Counted from the first letter of the stretch, positions 1 through 9,577 are shown. The stretch: DNA of 64,000 nt from Arsukibacterium sp. MJ3 (GCF_000987765.1 NZ_LAHP01000010.1:1-64000); one strand, 5' to 3'. Numbers and translations: made by a program. The notes: a model not told the origin generated them from the letters alone.

Positions 1-85
1 GTCAAGCGTCTTTTTAGAAGATTTTTGCTACCCGGCTTATCTCACCCAGTGTACCCAACCCGCAGTACCCCTTGGCATGGCGCGC

Positions 86-113
86 ATTATAGGGTGTTTT
101 AATTCAGGTGCAA
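86..113 (-). promoter_or_regulatory. Stable-RNA-type promoter reading leftwards out of the window
   Basis: On the minus strand a TTGCAC -35 (108-113) is followed after 16 bp by a perfect TATAAT -10 (86-91) and then a GC-only discriminator, GCGCG. A 16-bp spacer with a GC-rich discriminator is typical of stringently controlled rRNA and tRNA promoters. The first bases of the window read CTTGAC on the minus strand and could be the -35 of a second, downstream promoter. The transcribed gene lies to the left of the window, so its identity is inferred only. Confidence 0.55.
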
Positions 114-201
114 GCGATTATCTTATAAAAACTGTCCAATCCTTATCGTTTGCTTATAAAGCAAACAAGTAAGCTAAATTTTATACTATAAATTGTATTT
201 T

Positions 202-1338
202 TCAGTCTAAACCAATAATGATGGCTGCTTTGAGCCGTTTTTTGCCGTAACTAAATGCTTTAGTAAATATTTTGTGTTCAACAGGAATATACTGTCGCTC
301 TGCCGCAGACAGCCAGGGAATATCGGCAGTATCAGGATCATTAATATAAATAAAGTGTTCATCGGCAGCACATAGCGTTACCCAGTGTGGCGCTTTGCTT
401 TTATCAAACTGCCAGGTACTGATCAGGGCAATAATTAATTTCCCTTGTTGTAAATACTGTTTTATAGCACTTATCGATAAGTCCGCATGATGCACTGCTA
501 TGGCTTGCTGCTCTGTCTGTTGTTTAAAAGAATCATGCACTCGCTGTAAAATGGCTTTTTTAACCACACTTCGAACTGTATCACCAAAGAGCAAACCGTC
601 GTTATTAAGATACACTTCAACAGCAAAACCGCGGCTTTTAGCGGCAAGTGCTAAGCCTCGTGGACCACAACCACCATGGCCGCTAGTCATAAATATAGTC
701 GTCGCTTCGCGCCATAATTCAATTTCTAACTGGTATGGCGCAAATTGTCCTGGCTTAAAATAATTAAAAGCCATTAATAAGCACGCGGGGCCACAGGTAA
801 AAGGTGTTGTTTGCGCTATATAAGGCACTTGGCGAATTACAGATCCACTATTAAACTGAATTACCTGTTTTTGCATGCATATTGCATCTGAGTCATCTTC
901 ATAAAAGGCATGCTTAATAGCAAACTCATGATAGTGTAGTTTCTGATATAACGTTATAGCCGCAGTATTATCCTTTCGTACTTCTAGCCGAAGCAGTGCA
1001 CAAAGTCTACCAGCGGCTTGTTGCTCAGCCTGCATCATCAACTTTTCTGCTAACCCTTGCTGTCGAAATTCGGGGTCTACTGCTATTGAATATAATCGAG
1101 CCAGGCTGGTACCACGCCGGTAAATTAGCAAATAGTAGCCAGCTAGCTTACCAGCCACGTCCAATATTGTTATATCACTGCGTTTTTCGGTAATAAAGCG
1201 GCGAAAACTACGAACACTCAACCTGTCGGAATTAAAGCAACGTTGTTCCAGTGCCACCAAAGCAGTAACATCGCTCAGTGCAGCAGGCCGCAATGCTATG
1301 GTACTAATGTGAGCTGTTTTTACTACTTGCGCTGTCAT
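202..1338 (-). CDS. GNAT acetyltransferase / C39-like cysteine peptidase fusion
   Basis: A two-domain protein of 378 residues. Residues about 15-155 form a GNAT acetyltransferase fold, with the acetyl-CoA loop VDPEFRQQGLAEKLM near 88-102. Residues about 170-378 form a C39-like papain-fold peptidase. It has a Gln-containing QTTPFTCGPAC motif with nucleophile Cys182, a His in APHWVTL and an Asp in the following INDPD, so the catalytic set looks complete. No transmembrane ABC part is present, unlike bacteriocin-processing C39 transporters. The gene is divergent from a RimK-type ATP-grasp gene across about 160 bp, a pairing I know from other Gammaproteobacteria. A joint role in peptide or protein modification is inferred; the substrate is unknown. 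Confidence 0.85.
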   Translation of the reverse strand: MTAQVVKTAHISTIALRPAALSDVTALVALEQRCFNSDRLSVRSFRRFITEKRSDITILDVAGKLAGYYLLIYRRGTSLARLYSIAVDPEFRQQGLAEKLMMQAEQQAAGRLCALLRLEVRKDNTAAITLYQKLHYHEFAIKHAFYEDDSDAICMQKQVIQFNSGSVIRQVPYIAQTTPFTCGPACLLMAFNYFKPGQFAPYQLEIELWREATTIFMTSGHGGCGPRGLALAAKSRGFAVEVYLNNDGLLFGDTVRSVVKKAILQRVHDSFKQQTEQQAIAVHHADLSISAIKQYLQQGKLIIALISTWQFDKSKAPHWVTLCAADEHFIYINDPDTADIPWLSAAERQYIPVEHKIFTKAFSYGKKRLKAAIIIGLD

Positions 1339-1500
1339 TAACCGTATCCTTTACTTCATTTGCCAGCGTTAATTTAGTTTGGCATCAAAACAGTTATGCT
1401 TATGAAATACCAGTAAGAAATTCTGATGCTATGCTGAAAAAAATTTTGCTGTCTTTCAATGTTATATTCGGTCAGGCTAGCTCTGCTAACAGGAGGCAAC

Positions 1501-2967
1501 ATGGCAAAATTGATAATAATAGTAGATAAAGCTCAGGACTGGGCGCCCTTTCATCAGTATGACGGCGTAATGAGTTTACCTGCTTATCTTAAATGGTCGG
1601 CAAAACAAAAACAGCGGGTAAGAGTTATAAATCTATGTCGGCAGTCACACTACCTCGGTAGTGGTTATTATTGCTCTTTGCTGGCCGAGGCTCGCGGCCA
1701 CAATGTTATGCCCTCTGTTCGAGCATTTAATAAGTTTAACCGCCACGAAATTGCTGACTTTGCTGATGAGGTTCCTCTTGCGCTGTTGCAACAACTTAAT
1801 AAAGCCCTGACAGATGAACTTGCAACGCAGCTTACCTTTAATATTTATTTTGGTGAAACAGAGCATAAAGCGTTAAAGAAGGTAGCGTCTTTTCTGTTTG
1901 AGGCTTTTCCAGTACCCATACTACGGGTTGAACTGCAAAAAAAAGCCAGCTGGCAGGTAAAAACACTTAAAATTGGCAGTGTTAATAAGTTAACTGAAAC
2001 TGAGCAAAGCCTGTTTGGTAATATTTTAGAACGTTATAGCCATAAAATCTGGCGGCTTGAGCCGGCGAACCGCAAGTTTAAATATGATTTAGCAGTATTG
2101 GTTGACCCAAAAGAAAAATTTCCGCCTTGCACACCAAAGTCACTTGAACTGTTTGTCCGCGCAGCAAAAAAAGCGGCTATGGATGTTGAACAAATTACTG
2201 CTAAAGATATGCAACGTTTAGCTGAATTTGACGGTTTATTTATCAGAGAGACGACTGCTGTTAATCATCATACTTTTCATATGGCGCAAAAGGCTGAGCG
2301 AGAAGGTTTAGCGGTGGTTGATGATCCCAGCTCTATTTTGCGCTGTGGTAACAAAGTTTACCTGCACACCTTATTTGAGCAGCATAAAGTACCGATGCCT
2401 GATGGCTTAATGTTGTTTAAGCAGGACGAAGATAACCTTGAACGTGCAGTTGATAGCCTAGGCTTACCACTGGTATTAAAAATTCCCGATGGCAGCTTTT
2501 CCCGCGGGGTAATTAAGGTTAAAACACTTACCGAATTTCGTTCCACTCTAGCTACGCTATTTGAACAAAGCGCTATTATTTTGGCTCAGCGATATACCTT
2601 TACGGAATATGACTGGCGCATTGGTGTATTAAATGGCCAGGCAATTTTTGCTTGTAAGTACTTTATGGCCAGAAATCACTGGCAAATATATAAACACAGT
2701 AAGGCTAAAACTGAAAGTGGTGGCTTTAGCACCTGCGCGGTAAATGAAGTTCCGGCACATGTGCTTGACGCCGCCATTCGTGCCTGTGCACCAATAGGTG
2801 ATAGTTTATATGGCGTAGATGTAAAACAAGATGGCGAGAAAGTGTATGTTATTGAAGTAAATGATAACCCTAACATTGATGATGGTGTGGAAGACTTACA
2901 CTTAGGCAATAAGCTGTATGATATTCTGGTAGAAGACTTTATTCGCCGCATTGAACTAAAACGATAA
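1501..2967 (+). CDS. RimK family ATP-grasp ligase with N-terminal RLAN-type domain
   Basis: ATP-grasp carboxylate-amine ligase family, 488 residues. The start at 1501 is preferred over an upstream ATG at 1459 because AGGAGG lies six bases before it and the family begins with a MAKLIIIVD-like strand. The N-terminal half resembles the domain found before RimK-like ATP-grasp modules. The C-terminal half has the ATP-grasp signatures: LVLKIPDGSFSRGV for nucleotide binding, and VIEVNDNPNIDDG for metal binding near the C-terminus. RimK-type enzymes add glutamate or other amino acids to protein C-termini or make peptide bonds. The substrate here is unknown, but the divergent GNAT/C39 gene is a likely functional partner. 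A hairpin follows the stop. Confidence 0.85.
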   Translation: MAKLIIIVDKAQDWAPFHQYDGVMSLPAYLKWSAKQKQRVRVINLCRQSHYLGSGYYCSLLAEARGHNVMPSVRAFNKFNRHEIADFADEVPLALLQQLNKALTDELATQLTFNIYFGETEHKALKKVASFLFEAFPVPILRVELQKKASWQVKTLKIGSVNKLTETEQSLFGNILERYSHKIWRLEPANRKFKYDLAVLVDPKEKFPPCTPKSLELFVRAAKKAAMDVEQITAKDMQRLAEFDGLFIRETTAVNHHTFHMAQKAEREGLAVVDDPSSILRCGNKVYLHTLFEQHKVPMPDGLMLFKQDEDNLERAVDSLGLPLVLKIPDGSFSRGVIKVKTLTEFRSTLATLFEQSAIILAQRYTFTEYDWRIGVLNGQAIFACKYFMARNHWQIYKHSKAKTESGGFSTCAVNEVPAHVLDAAIRACAPIGDSLYGVDVKQDGEKVYVIEVNDNPNIDDGVEDLHLGNKLYDILVEDFIRRIELKR

Positions 2968-2970
2968 AAA

Positions 2971-2994
2971 CCAAAAAACCGGCCTTAGCCGGTT
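2971..2994 (-). terminator. Rho-independent terminator of tRNA-Leu
   Basis: Read on the minus strand, a stem AACCGGC/GCCGGTT with a short loop is followed by a run of six T. It lies five bases past the encoded CCA of the tRNA. The same stem may slow transcription of the RimK-family gene from the other side, though the T tract there is poor. Confidence 0.75.
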
Positions 2995-2998
2995 AATT

Positions 2999-3084
2999 TG
3001 GTGCAGATGGAGAGACTCGAACTCTCACGCCTTGTGGGCACAAACACCTGAAGCTTGCGTGTCTACCAATTCCACCACATCTGC
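2999..3084 (-). tRNA. tRNA-Leu (anticodon CAG)
   Basis: A complete class II tRNA on the minus strand. The acceptor stem GCAGATG pairs with CATCTGC, the D-loop region reads TGGTAGACAC, and the anticodon stem CAAGC/GTTTG encloses the loop TTCAGGT with anticodon CAG. A variable arm (TGCCCACAAGGCG) and a T arm with GTTCGAG follow. CCA is encoded at 2999-3001. It closely resembles enterobacterial tRNA-Leu(CAG). Confidence 0.95.
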
Positions 3085-3118
3085 ATATGTTTTGCACTAG
3101 GTGCCTAACATGGCGAGC

Positions 3119-3146
3119 AGTATAGCGATTCAAAACAACTAGTCAA
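3119..3146 (-). promoter_or_regulatory. Promoter of tRNA-Leu
   Basis: On the minus strand the -35 is TTGACT (3141-3146) and the -10 is TATACT (3119-3124), with a 16-bp spacer. The discriminator GCTCGCC is GC-rich, as in stringently controlled tRNA promoters. The expected start near 3112 is about 28 bases before the mature tRNA. Confidence 0.75.
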
Positions 3147-3209
3147 CAATTGAATTAAACTATTCTGCTGCTATTTAGCCGTTCGCTTATTTGCTAAGCA
3201 ATGCTGTTT

Positions 3210-4157
3210 TTAGGTCGCCTTTTTCAACAAACCAATCTCTTCCAAGCGCTGCATTAAGTAGTCATTAGAATTAATGGGTTGTGGGTAACGGTTAGGCCGT
3301 TGCTCGCTAATGCAGCTTGCCAGCGTTTCAATAACGTAGTCAGGATTTGGATGCATAAAAAACGGAATAGAGTAACGTGGTTCACCCGCAGCAATACCCG
3401 CTGGGTTAACAACCCGATGCGTGGTAGACGGCAGTATATGATTGGTTAGCCGTTGCAACATATCGCCAATATTGACCACAATAGTGCCTTCAATGGTTGT
3501 TACCGGTAACCAGCTACCATCACGACGAAGTATTTCCAGACCAGCCTCATTTGAACCCACCAATAACGTAATCAGATTAATATCTTCATGCTGACCAGCC
3601 CGGATAGACTCGGTTGAGGTATCACTAATAGGTGGATAGTGAATTGGCCGCAATATTGAATTGCCATAATTCACCTTGTCAGCAAAATACTGCTGCGGCT
3701 GTCCCAAAAACAATGCCAACGCCTCCAGCACCCGATTACCTAACTGCTCTAATTCGGTAAATAACGTATAAGTAGCGTCTTTAAAACCCAACACTTCGGT
3801 AGGCCAGACATTAGGGTACAAGCTGGGGTGTGGCGCCGGGCCATGTAGCTCCCGGCCAACATGCCAGAATTCTTTTAAATCAGGATGCTTTGAATCTTTG
3901 GCTTTTTCAACGCCAACCGCAGTGTAACCTCGCGCACCGCCCTGCCCTGGTTTATGGTACTTTGCTTTAACCTCATTTGGTAAAGCAAAAAACTGCTTAA
4001 TCGCATTGTAAGTATTTGCTACCACTTCATCCGCAATACCGTGGCCGCTAATGCCACAAAATCCAAACTCAGTGTAGGCCTTGCCAATTTCGGCAACAAA
4101 GTTATCTTTGTCGGTGGCAAACCGTCTTATATCTAACGTTGGAACTTGCTGTGTCAT
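3210..4157 (-). CDS. Isopenicillin N synthase-like 2-oxoglutarate/Fe(II) dioxygenase
   Basis: Non-haem iron dioxygenase of 315 residues. It has the N-terminal DIOX_N region (GFCGISGHGI) and a double-stranded beta-helix core. Iron ligands are the HED in AGQHEDINLITLL and the distal His in STTHRVVNP; the following EPRYSIPFF supplies the Arg-x-Ser that binds 2-oxoglutarate. The family includes isopenicillin N synthase and ethylene-forming enzymes, but bacterial members like this mostly have unknown substrates. It lies 30 bp downstream of the nucleoside transporter in the same direction, so a role in nucleoside or nucleobase oxidation is possible but unproven. Confidence 0.85.
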   Translation of the reverse strand: MTQQVPTLDIRRFATDKDNFVAEIGKAYTEFGFCGISGHGIADEVVANTYNAIKQFFALPNEVKAKYHKPGQGGARGYTAVGVEKAKDSKHPDLKEFWHVGRELHGPAPHPSLYPNVWPTEVLGFKDATYTLFTELEQLGNRVLEALALFLGQPQQYFADKVNYGNSILRPIHYPPISDTSTESIRAGQHEDINLITLLVGSNEAGLEILRRDGSWLPVTTIEGTIVVNIGDMLQRLTNHILPSTTHRVVNPAGIAAGEPRYSIPFFMHPNPDYVIETLASCISEQRPNRYPQPINSNDYLMQRLEEIGLLKKAT

Positions 4158-4187
4158 ATAAAAGACCTGTTTGTTGGCTTGTTCAGC

Positions 4188-5396
4188 CTAGCCTAAAGTA
4201 AAAAAGAGCCCTGCAATAGTAGCGCTCATTAAATTAGCCAATGTTGCCGCAAGTAAGGCTTTAAGACCTAACTGAGCAATATCAGCTCGGCGACTAGGTG
4301 CCATACCACCCAGACCGCCTAATAAAATAGCAATTGAAGAAAAGTTAGCAAAACCACATAACGCAATAGTGACGATGACTTGCGTATGCGCGCTCAACTG
4401 ATCTTTTACTTGCACAAAATCGAGGTATGCAACAAATTCATTAATAACCAGTTTTTGACCAATAAAGCTACCCGCCATTCTGGCTTCATCCCAGGATACG
4501 CCAAGAATAAAAGCTAAAGGCTGAAATACATAACCAAAAATGAGCTGCAAGGTCAGACCTTCCAAACCAAACCAGCCACCAACGCCACCAACAATACCGT
4601 TGACTAAGGCAATTAAACCGACAAATGCTAACAACATAGCACCAACATTTAGCGCCAGTTGCATTCCACTTGAAGCACCCGCTGCCGCTGCGTCAATAAC
4701 ATTAGTGTGCGGCTTTTCTGTGCTTATTTCAGTTAGTTCGTTTTTAGGCTGTTCAGTTTCTGGCAAAATTATTTTGGCCATTAAGAAACCACCTGGTGCC
4801 GCCATAAAACTAGCTGCAATCAGATACTTTAGGTCAATGCCTAAACCGGCATAACCGGCCAGCACTGAACCGGCCACCGACGCCACCCCCCCTACCATTA
4901 CGGCAAACAATTCAGAACGGGTCATGGTGGGAATAAAAGGTTTTACCACTAACGGCGCTTCCGTTTGACCGACAAAAATATTCGCGGCCGCCGACATAGA
5001 CTCTGGCCGGCTGGTACCCAATAGTTTTTGTAAGCCGCCACCAATTAATCGGATAACCCAGCTCATCAGGCCAATATGGTATAACACGGCAATTAACGAT
5101 GAGAAAAAGATGATAATAGTTAACACGTGAATGGCAAAGATAAAGCCTTGTGAAAAATTACCCAAGTCGCCAAATAAAAACAAAATACCAGCGTTGGCGT
5201 AGCTTATAACATTAGCGACAACTTGCGACACACGGTATAACACATCCTGGCCAAACGGCACGTACAGCACAAAAGCACCAATACCCAGCTGAATAGCAAA
5301 AGCACCACCCACGGTGCGCCAATTAATGCGCTTGCGATGCGCTGAAGCAGCAATAGCCACTAATAATAAGGCAAAAACGCCCACTAATCCCATCAT
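4188..5396 (-). CDS. Concentrative nucleoside transporter (CNT/NupC family)
   Basis: Inner-membrane cation/nucleoside symporter of 402 residues, the usual length of bacterial NupC. It has about ten hydrophobic segments and family signatures such as [23 protein letters not shown] (substrate-binding half) and a C-terminal [13 protein letters not shown] block. The start overlaps a second in-frame Met and follows GGGAATAACCT. It lies 20 bp downstream of udk, so uptake of nucleosides and phosphorylation of uridine/cytidine are probably coupled in one operon. Confidence 0.92.
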   Translation of the reverse strand: MMGLVGVFALLLVAIAASAHRKRINWRTVGGAFAIQLGIGAFVLYVPFGQDVLYRVSQVVANVISYANAGILFLFGDLGNFSQGFIFAIHVLTIIIFFSSLIAVLYHIGLMSWVIRLIGGGLQKLLGTSRPESMSAAANIFVGQTEAPLVVKPFIPTMTRSELFAVMVGGVASVAGSVLAGYAGLGIDLKYLIAASFMAAPGGFLMAKIILPETEQPKNELTEISTEKPHTNVIDAAAAGASSGMQLALNVGAMLLAFVGLIALVNGIVGGVGGWFGLEGLTLQLIFGYVFQPLAFILGVSWDEARMAGSFIGQKLVINEFVAYLDFVQVKDQLSAHTQVIVTIALCGFANFSSIAILLGGLGGMAPSRRADIAQLGLKALLAATLANLMSATIAGLFFTLG

Positions 5397-5416
5397 AGGT
5401 TATTCCCTAATTTTTG

Positions 5417-6049
5417 TTATTCTGCCAGTAATTGACGAATTTTTGCTTTTATAATATCAATAGCAATTTGGTTTTTACCCCCACGGGTAACCACCAGATC
5501 GGCATATTGTTTTGATGGTGATATAAATTCAAAAAAGGCCGGCCGCACCGTAGTTTCATATTGCTCGGTAACTGAAGCCAGGCTTCTGCCACGGTCTTCT
5601 AAATCGCGCTTAATACGTCGCAACAAGCAAATATCCAGTGGGGTATCCATAAATACGCTGATATCGAATTGCTGTCGCAGTTTTTCATCATTAAGCAGTA
5701 AAATACCTTCCACCAAGATTACTTTAGCTGCCTGCACTTTAATGGTTTCATCCAGCCGGGTGTGAAATTTATAGCTGTACTGCGGCATTTCGATATTCTG
5801 CCCAGCGCGCAGTCGCTGCAAATGCTCAACGAGCAAGGTATGTTCAAAAGCAGACGGATGATCGTAATTAGTCAGTACCCGCTGCTCAAACGACAAGTGG
5901 CTTTGATCGCGGTAGTAAGCATCTTCCGATAAAATAGCAATTCGCTCACCGCCTAACTCAGCAACCAGTTCTTGATAAACTGTTGATGCGAATAAACTTT
6001 TACCTGACGCCGAAGCACCCGCAATAGCAATAATGGTGTTTTTACCCAC
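5417..6049 (-). CDS. udk: Uridine/cytidine kinase
   Basis: Phosphorylates uridine and cytidine with ATP or GTP (pyrimidine salvage). The P-loop GASASGKS is near the N-terminus, followed by [18 protein letters not shown] and [10 protein letters not shown], all close to E. coli Udk. No ATG is available. I prefer GTG at 6049 (210 residues, with GTAGGCGA as a possible Shine-Dalgarno) over an in-frame TTG at 6070. It is the first gene of the udk-CNT transporter-oxygenase run. Confidence 0.93.
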   Translation of the reverse strand: MGKNTIIAIAGASASGKSLFASTVYQELVAELGGERIAILSEDAYYRDQSHLSFEQRVLTNYDHPSAFEHTLLVEHLQRLRAGQNIEMPQYSYKFHTRLDETIKVQAAKVILVEGILLLNDEKLRQQFDISVFMDTPLDICLLRRIKRDLEDRGRSLASVTEQYETTVRPAFFEFISPSKQYADLVVTRGGKNQIAIDIIKAKIRQLLAE

Positions 6050-6120
6050 AACGTCGCCTACTTTTAACAAAACAGCTGGCGATTATCGCTAATTCTACTG
6101 CAGATAGAAATAAAAAAAGC

Positions 6121-6149
6121 TAAAAAAATGCCCGCATTAAGCGGGCATT
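6121..6149 (-). terminator. Rho-independent terminator of the Oar-like receptor gene
   Basis: On the minus strand a perfect stem AATGCCCGC/GCGGGCATT with a 5-base loop is followed by a run of seven T. It begins 23 bases after the receptor stop codon. It separates this gene from udk. Confidence 0.9.
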
Positions 6150-6171
6150 CGTTTTAAGACAGAAAGAATTA

Positions 6172-9100
6172 TCAGAACTTGTATTCTATACCTACTGTCA
6201 TGCGCCACAGAGAAGGTGCAACTCTTCGGCCTTGCGGATTACGGTTAGTAAAGGCATTAAACACATATTGTCCCTGTGCATTAATAGTAGCATCCACTAC
6301 AGCAGCTGTTTGTGGGAAGCTGGCCTCGTACAAAACACCCCAGTCATCATTTAACAGGTTAGTTAAGTTATCGATAACAAAGAAGGCTTTAGCTTTGTGA
6401 CCTTGCACAAAACTTGGCAGCTCCTGAGATATACGCAGGTCTACTTTGGTCCACCAGTCGCTATAAAATTCGTTCCGATCTGCGATACCGCCAGCGAACT
6501 TACTCAGACCACTTTCGTCAATAAATGCAAAAAACGCATCAGTGGCAAATGGAGTAACCACTCCAGTACGTGGATTAGTAACGCTACCAATAACAATGTT
6601 AGGATCGTTTACACCCGTTGGTACATATAACAATTGACGACCTGTTGCACCATCACCAGAGAAGTTCCTCTCAAAGGTATAGCTATAAGGACGACCTTTA
6701 TTATGCGAACCTAACAGACTCACTGAAGTAGTGTATCCTTCAAAGAAGTCATGATTATAAGTTGCTCTGAACGTAAAACGGTGAGGTGTTTCGTAGTTTG
6801 AAGTAGCAGTGCCAGGATTGTTATAATCACTTCGGGCATAGTTTGCAAAATTTGAAAACGCCACTGAGCTGGTCATTGGATTTGAATCTTCAGACTGAAT
6901 ATAGGCATATGCCAACGTCAAATCCAGACCAAAATCCAAACTTTTACTTGCTGAGGTGCTAAACGAATACTGTTTTGCATCTTCAGTAGCATTCGTTAAC
7001 AGGAAATCTTGTGAACGGTTGCCTTCAACGCTTGAATATAGCGGACGACCGTCAAATAAAGTTCCTGTCTGTATTTTAGCAATATCACGAACAATAGACT
7101 GATCTTTAGAAACCGTATACATCACGTCAGCCATTACCACAGTACCTTCATCAAAGGTATAAGTAGCACCTAATGCATATTTCCACTCTTTTGGTACACT
7201 AAAGTTTGGATCAACAGCATTTACTGCACTATCGCCTGAAGCATTAGCAACCTGATCAAAGTATGTCTGAGGTATATCATAAAGTGGCCGGCCTGAACCG
7301 GACAATGGAATTTGGAACAAATTAGGACGAGACCGGTCTTCAATCTGAATTTGAGTAACGCCATCGTTCTGAAAACCGTTAGCCAACCAAACGTTTGGAT
7401 TGCCACCTGAGTAAAGACCAACACCACCGCGCAATTCTAATTGGTCACTAACGTTCCAGTTCAGACCTAAACGAGGCTGTAATAAACCTTCACCATCAAA
7501 GGTCGTATCGTTGGCAAAACCGTAACGATTAACAAAGTTCTCATTTACCCGTGGTTTATCACTACTGCTATACCAGTCATAACGCAAGCCAAATGTAACA
7601 GTTAGGTCATAATCATAAAAGTAATACTCGTCTTGAGCATAAACGGTGTGAACAGAATAACCAAAATTCGCTGCTGCGTCTTTAGGGTTATTAGTCCCTG
7701 CACCACTGCCGTAATAAATACGTGCTGGCACACCTGCTTCAAAATCATCAATATTGTTAAAACGGTATTCACCAATTGAGTGCTGCACAAATAAGTTGAA
7801 TACGTTGTACTCTTCGAACTCGTAACCAGCATAAATGAGGTGATCACCTAATGAATAGGTACCAGCCAGTTTGAGAAAAGTAGTATCGTAATTTAATTTA
7901 TTAGACTGACGTGAATCATCAACGCCTAAGAAAACGGTAGCACTAGCACCATTGTTAACTGTAATTTGAACTTCACCTAAACCACCTGGACCAATATTAA
8001 CCTGGCGGTTGTCTAACTGTGAGTAACCGGCCCGAATTTCAGTTGAAAAATTGTCTGTCCAATCTGAAAAAATCTGAGCAACATATGATTCAAACTCTGC
8101 ACCACGATCATAATAATGGTCTGAGAATTCGTAGTTAAAGCTTTGTGAGTCAGCCTCGTTTACCGAACCGCCATCGTTATAATTATAAGTTAAAGCCGCA
8201 CGATGGGCATCGTTAATATACCAGTCAAGCTTAACTAACAGCTTTTCATCTTCAACCGGTGAAGAACCGATTGGTGCACCAACATTATAACCGTAGACGT
8301 CAGCTGCAATTTGGGCAATACGGTCTAAATCAGCCTGATTTAAACCGGCAACAGGTGTTCCGGCGTTAGAATTTTGCGGGCCGCGGCTAAACGTATCGGC
8401 ACCTTCGTATTTTTCATACGCAGCAAATACAAACAGTTTGTCTTGGACCAGGGCGCCGCCCATGTTCAGACCATAACGCTTTTCACTGAAATTATCCTGA
8501 TCTAGTTTAGTGCCTTCAAGTTTATCGCCTTGTAAAGACTGATTGGTAAAGTCATAAAAAACCGAACCTTTAAACTCGTTACCGCCTGATTTTGTTACCG
8601 CATTAATATTACAGGCTGTAAAACCACCATATTTAACATCAAACGGAGCAAATTCAACAGAAACCTGCTGCAAAGCATCATAAGAAAATGGCATCCGTTC
8701 AGTAGGATAACCGTTGCTGTTTAAACCAAAGTTATCATTCATTTTAACGCCATCAACAGTTAAACTGTTGAAACGCGGGCTGGCTCCATTACATTGAATA
8801 CCACGAGAAAATCCAGCATCAATATAAATACGTGGGTCTGCAGCAACTATGTCCGTTAAGTCACGGTTAATTGCAGGAATAGATTCTAAATCAGTCAAAC
8901 TAAAATTAGCAGATGGGCTTGTACTGCCATAATTAGCATTACTAATAGCTGAGCCGGTAACAGCAATTCGTTCAACATCAGCCTGCTGTATAACTAAATT
9001 CAGGTTTTGCGTTTCGCCCAAAGTCAGAAAAACATTGTCAATAGTTTCAGTCCGGCCTGTTGGCCCAACAACTGTTAATGAATATGGGCCGCCAACTTGT

Positions 9101-9315
9101 AAACCCCGGGCAGAAAAAGTACCGGTATCATTAGTAGTAACAGTTCTTGTTGTACCATTACGCTTGTCCATTACAGAGACAGTTGCATTAGCAACAGTTG
9201 TGCCTGCTTCGGTTGTAACAACACCACGAACAGCTGATGATGTTTCCTGAGCAAACGCAATGTTGCTGACACCAAGAGCGAGCGTGACCGCAAGAGCTAA
9301 ACTTTTTATTTTCAT
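6172..9315 (-). CDS. Oar-like TonB-dependent receptor with N-terminal carboxypeptidase-regulatory domain
   Basis: Outer-membrane receptor of 1047 residues. A signal peptide (MKIKSLALAVTLALGVSNIAFA) is followed by a carboxypeptidase regulatory-like Ig domain (about 28-110), a plug domain with VERIAVTGSA, and a large beta-barrel ending in the outer-membrane signature VGIEYKF. Oar-like receptors import bulky or unknown substrates, or act in adhesion and secretion. An AGGTGA Shine-Dalgarno precedes the ATG. The gene has its own terminator and is divergent from a secreted nuclease/phosphatase-family gene. The shared region carries 11-bp-spaced PhoB-like half sites, so regulation by phosphate limitation is possible. 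Confidence 0.92.
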   Translation of the reverse strand: MKIKSLALAVTLALGVSNIAFAQETSSAVRGVVTTEAGTTVANATVSVMDKRNGTTRTVTTNDTGTFSARGLQVGGPYSLTVVGPTGRTETIDNVFLTLGETQNLNLVIQQADVERIAVTGSAISNANYGSTSPSANFSLTDLESIPAINRDLTDIVAADPRIYIDAGFSRGIQCNGASPRFNSLTVDGVKMNDNFGLNSNGYPTERMPFSYDALQQVSVEFAPFDVKYGGFTACNINAVTKSGGNEFKGSVFYDFTNQSLQGDKLEGTKLDQDNFSEKRYGLNMGGALVQDKLFVFAAYEKYEGADTFSRGPQNSNAGTPVAGLNQADLDRIAQIAADVYGYNVGAPIGSSPVEDEKLLVKLDWYINDAHRAALTYNYNDGGSVNEADSQSFNYEFSDHYYDRGAEFESYVAQIFSDWTDNFSTEIRAGYSQLDNRQVNIGPGGLGEVQITVNNGASATVFLGVDDSRQSNKLNYDTTFLKLAGTYSLGDHLIYAGYEFEEYNVFNLFVQHSIGEYRFNNIDDFEAGVPARIYYGSGAGTNNPKDAAANFGYSVHTVYAQDEYYFYDYDLTVTFGLRYDWYSSSDKPRVNENFVNRYGFANDTTFDGEGLLQPRLGLNWNVSDQLELRGGVGLYSGGNPNVWLANGFQNDGVTQIQIEDRSRPNLFQIPLSGSGRPLYDIPQTYFDQVANASGDSAVNAVDPNFSVPKEWKYALGATYTFDEGTVVMADVMYTVSKDQSIVRDIAKIQTGTLFDGRPLYSSVEGNRSQDFLLTNATEDAKQYSFSTSASKSLDFGLDLTLAYAYIQSEDSNPMTSSVAFSNFANYARSDYNNPGTATSNYETPHRFTFRATYNHDFFEGYTTSVSLLGSHNKGRPYSYTFERNFSGDGATGRQLLYVPTGVNDPNIVIGSVTNPRTGVVTPFATDAFFAFIDESGLSKFAGGIADRNEFYSDWWTKVDLRISQELPSFVQGHKAKAFFVIDNLTNLLNDDWGVLYEASFPQTAAVVDATINAQGQYVFNAFTNRNPQGRRVAPSLWRMTVGIEYKF

Positions 9316-9405
9316 AACGTTTTCACCTGGTAGTTGATAGTTGTAATTTATTCCGTTTAAATACAGAGGCTGTTTTTAAGCTTAGGCTAAGTGTAACTGA
9401 CTTTT

Positions 9406-9423
9406 ATGTCATTTTCGTTACAT
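9406..9423 (-). promoter_or_regulatory. Weak PhoB-like repeat upstream of the Oar-like receptor
   Basis: On the minus strand TGTAACGAAAA and TGACATAAAAG stand in 11-bp register, followed by TCAGTTACACT. The 11-bp period and the TGTAAC/TGACAT half sites resemble a Pho box, but only about 12 of 18 positions match the E. coli consensus. Confidence 0.3.
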
Positions 9424-9470
9424 AACAATTTAACCGGGAACTTTTAAGCTCTTCTTTAGTCAAAGGGCGC

Positions 9471-9488
9471 CTGTCACGCAAGTGTAAC
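9471..9488 (+). promoter_or_regulatory. Candidate Pho box
   Basis: CTGTCACGCAAGTGTAAC consists of two heptamers (CTGTCAC and GTGTAAC) separated by four bases, giving the 11-bp repeat expected for PhoB. A TATCTT hexamer at 9499-9504 lies 10 bp downstream, where the -10 of a Pho promoter should be, and no good -35 is present. It would control the secreted phosphoesterase-family gene starting near 9578. Confidence 0.55.
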
Positions 9489-9577
9489 ATGGCTACTCTA
9501 TCTTGCGAACAACCGCACTTTAAATTGGTTAAAAAAATATCAGTTGTTGCGCTACCTTTTTAGGATATAACATAGTC

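Noticed and set aside
6172-9315. Oar-like receptor as part of the udk/nucleoside operon
   Set aside because: A strong terminator at 6121-6149 lies between them, so it is a separate unit.
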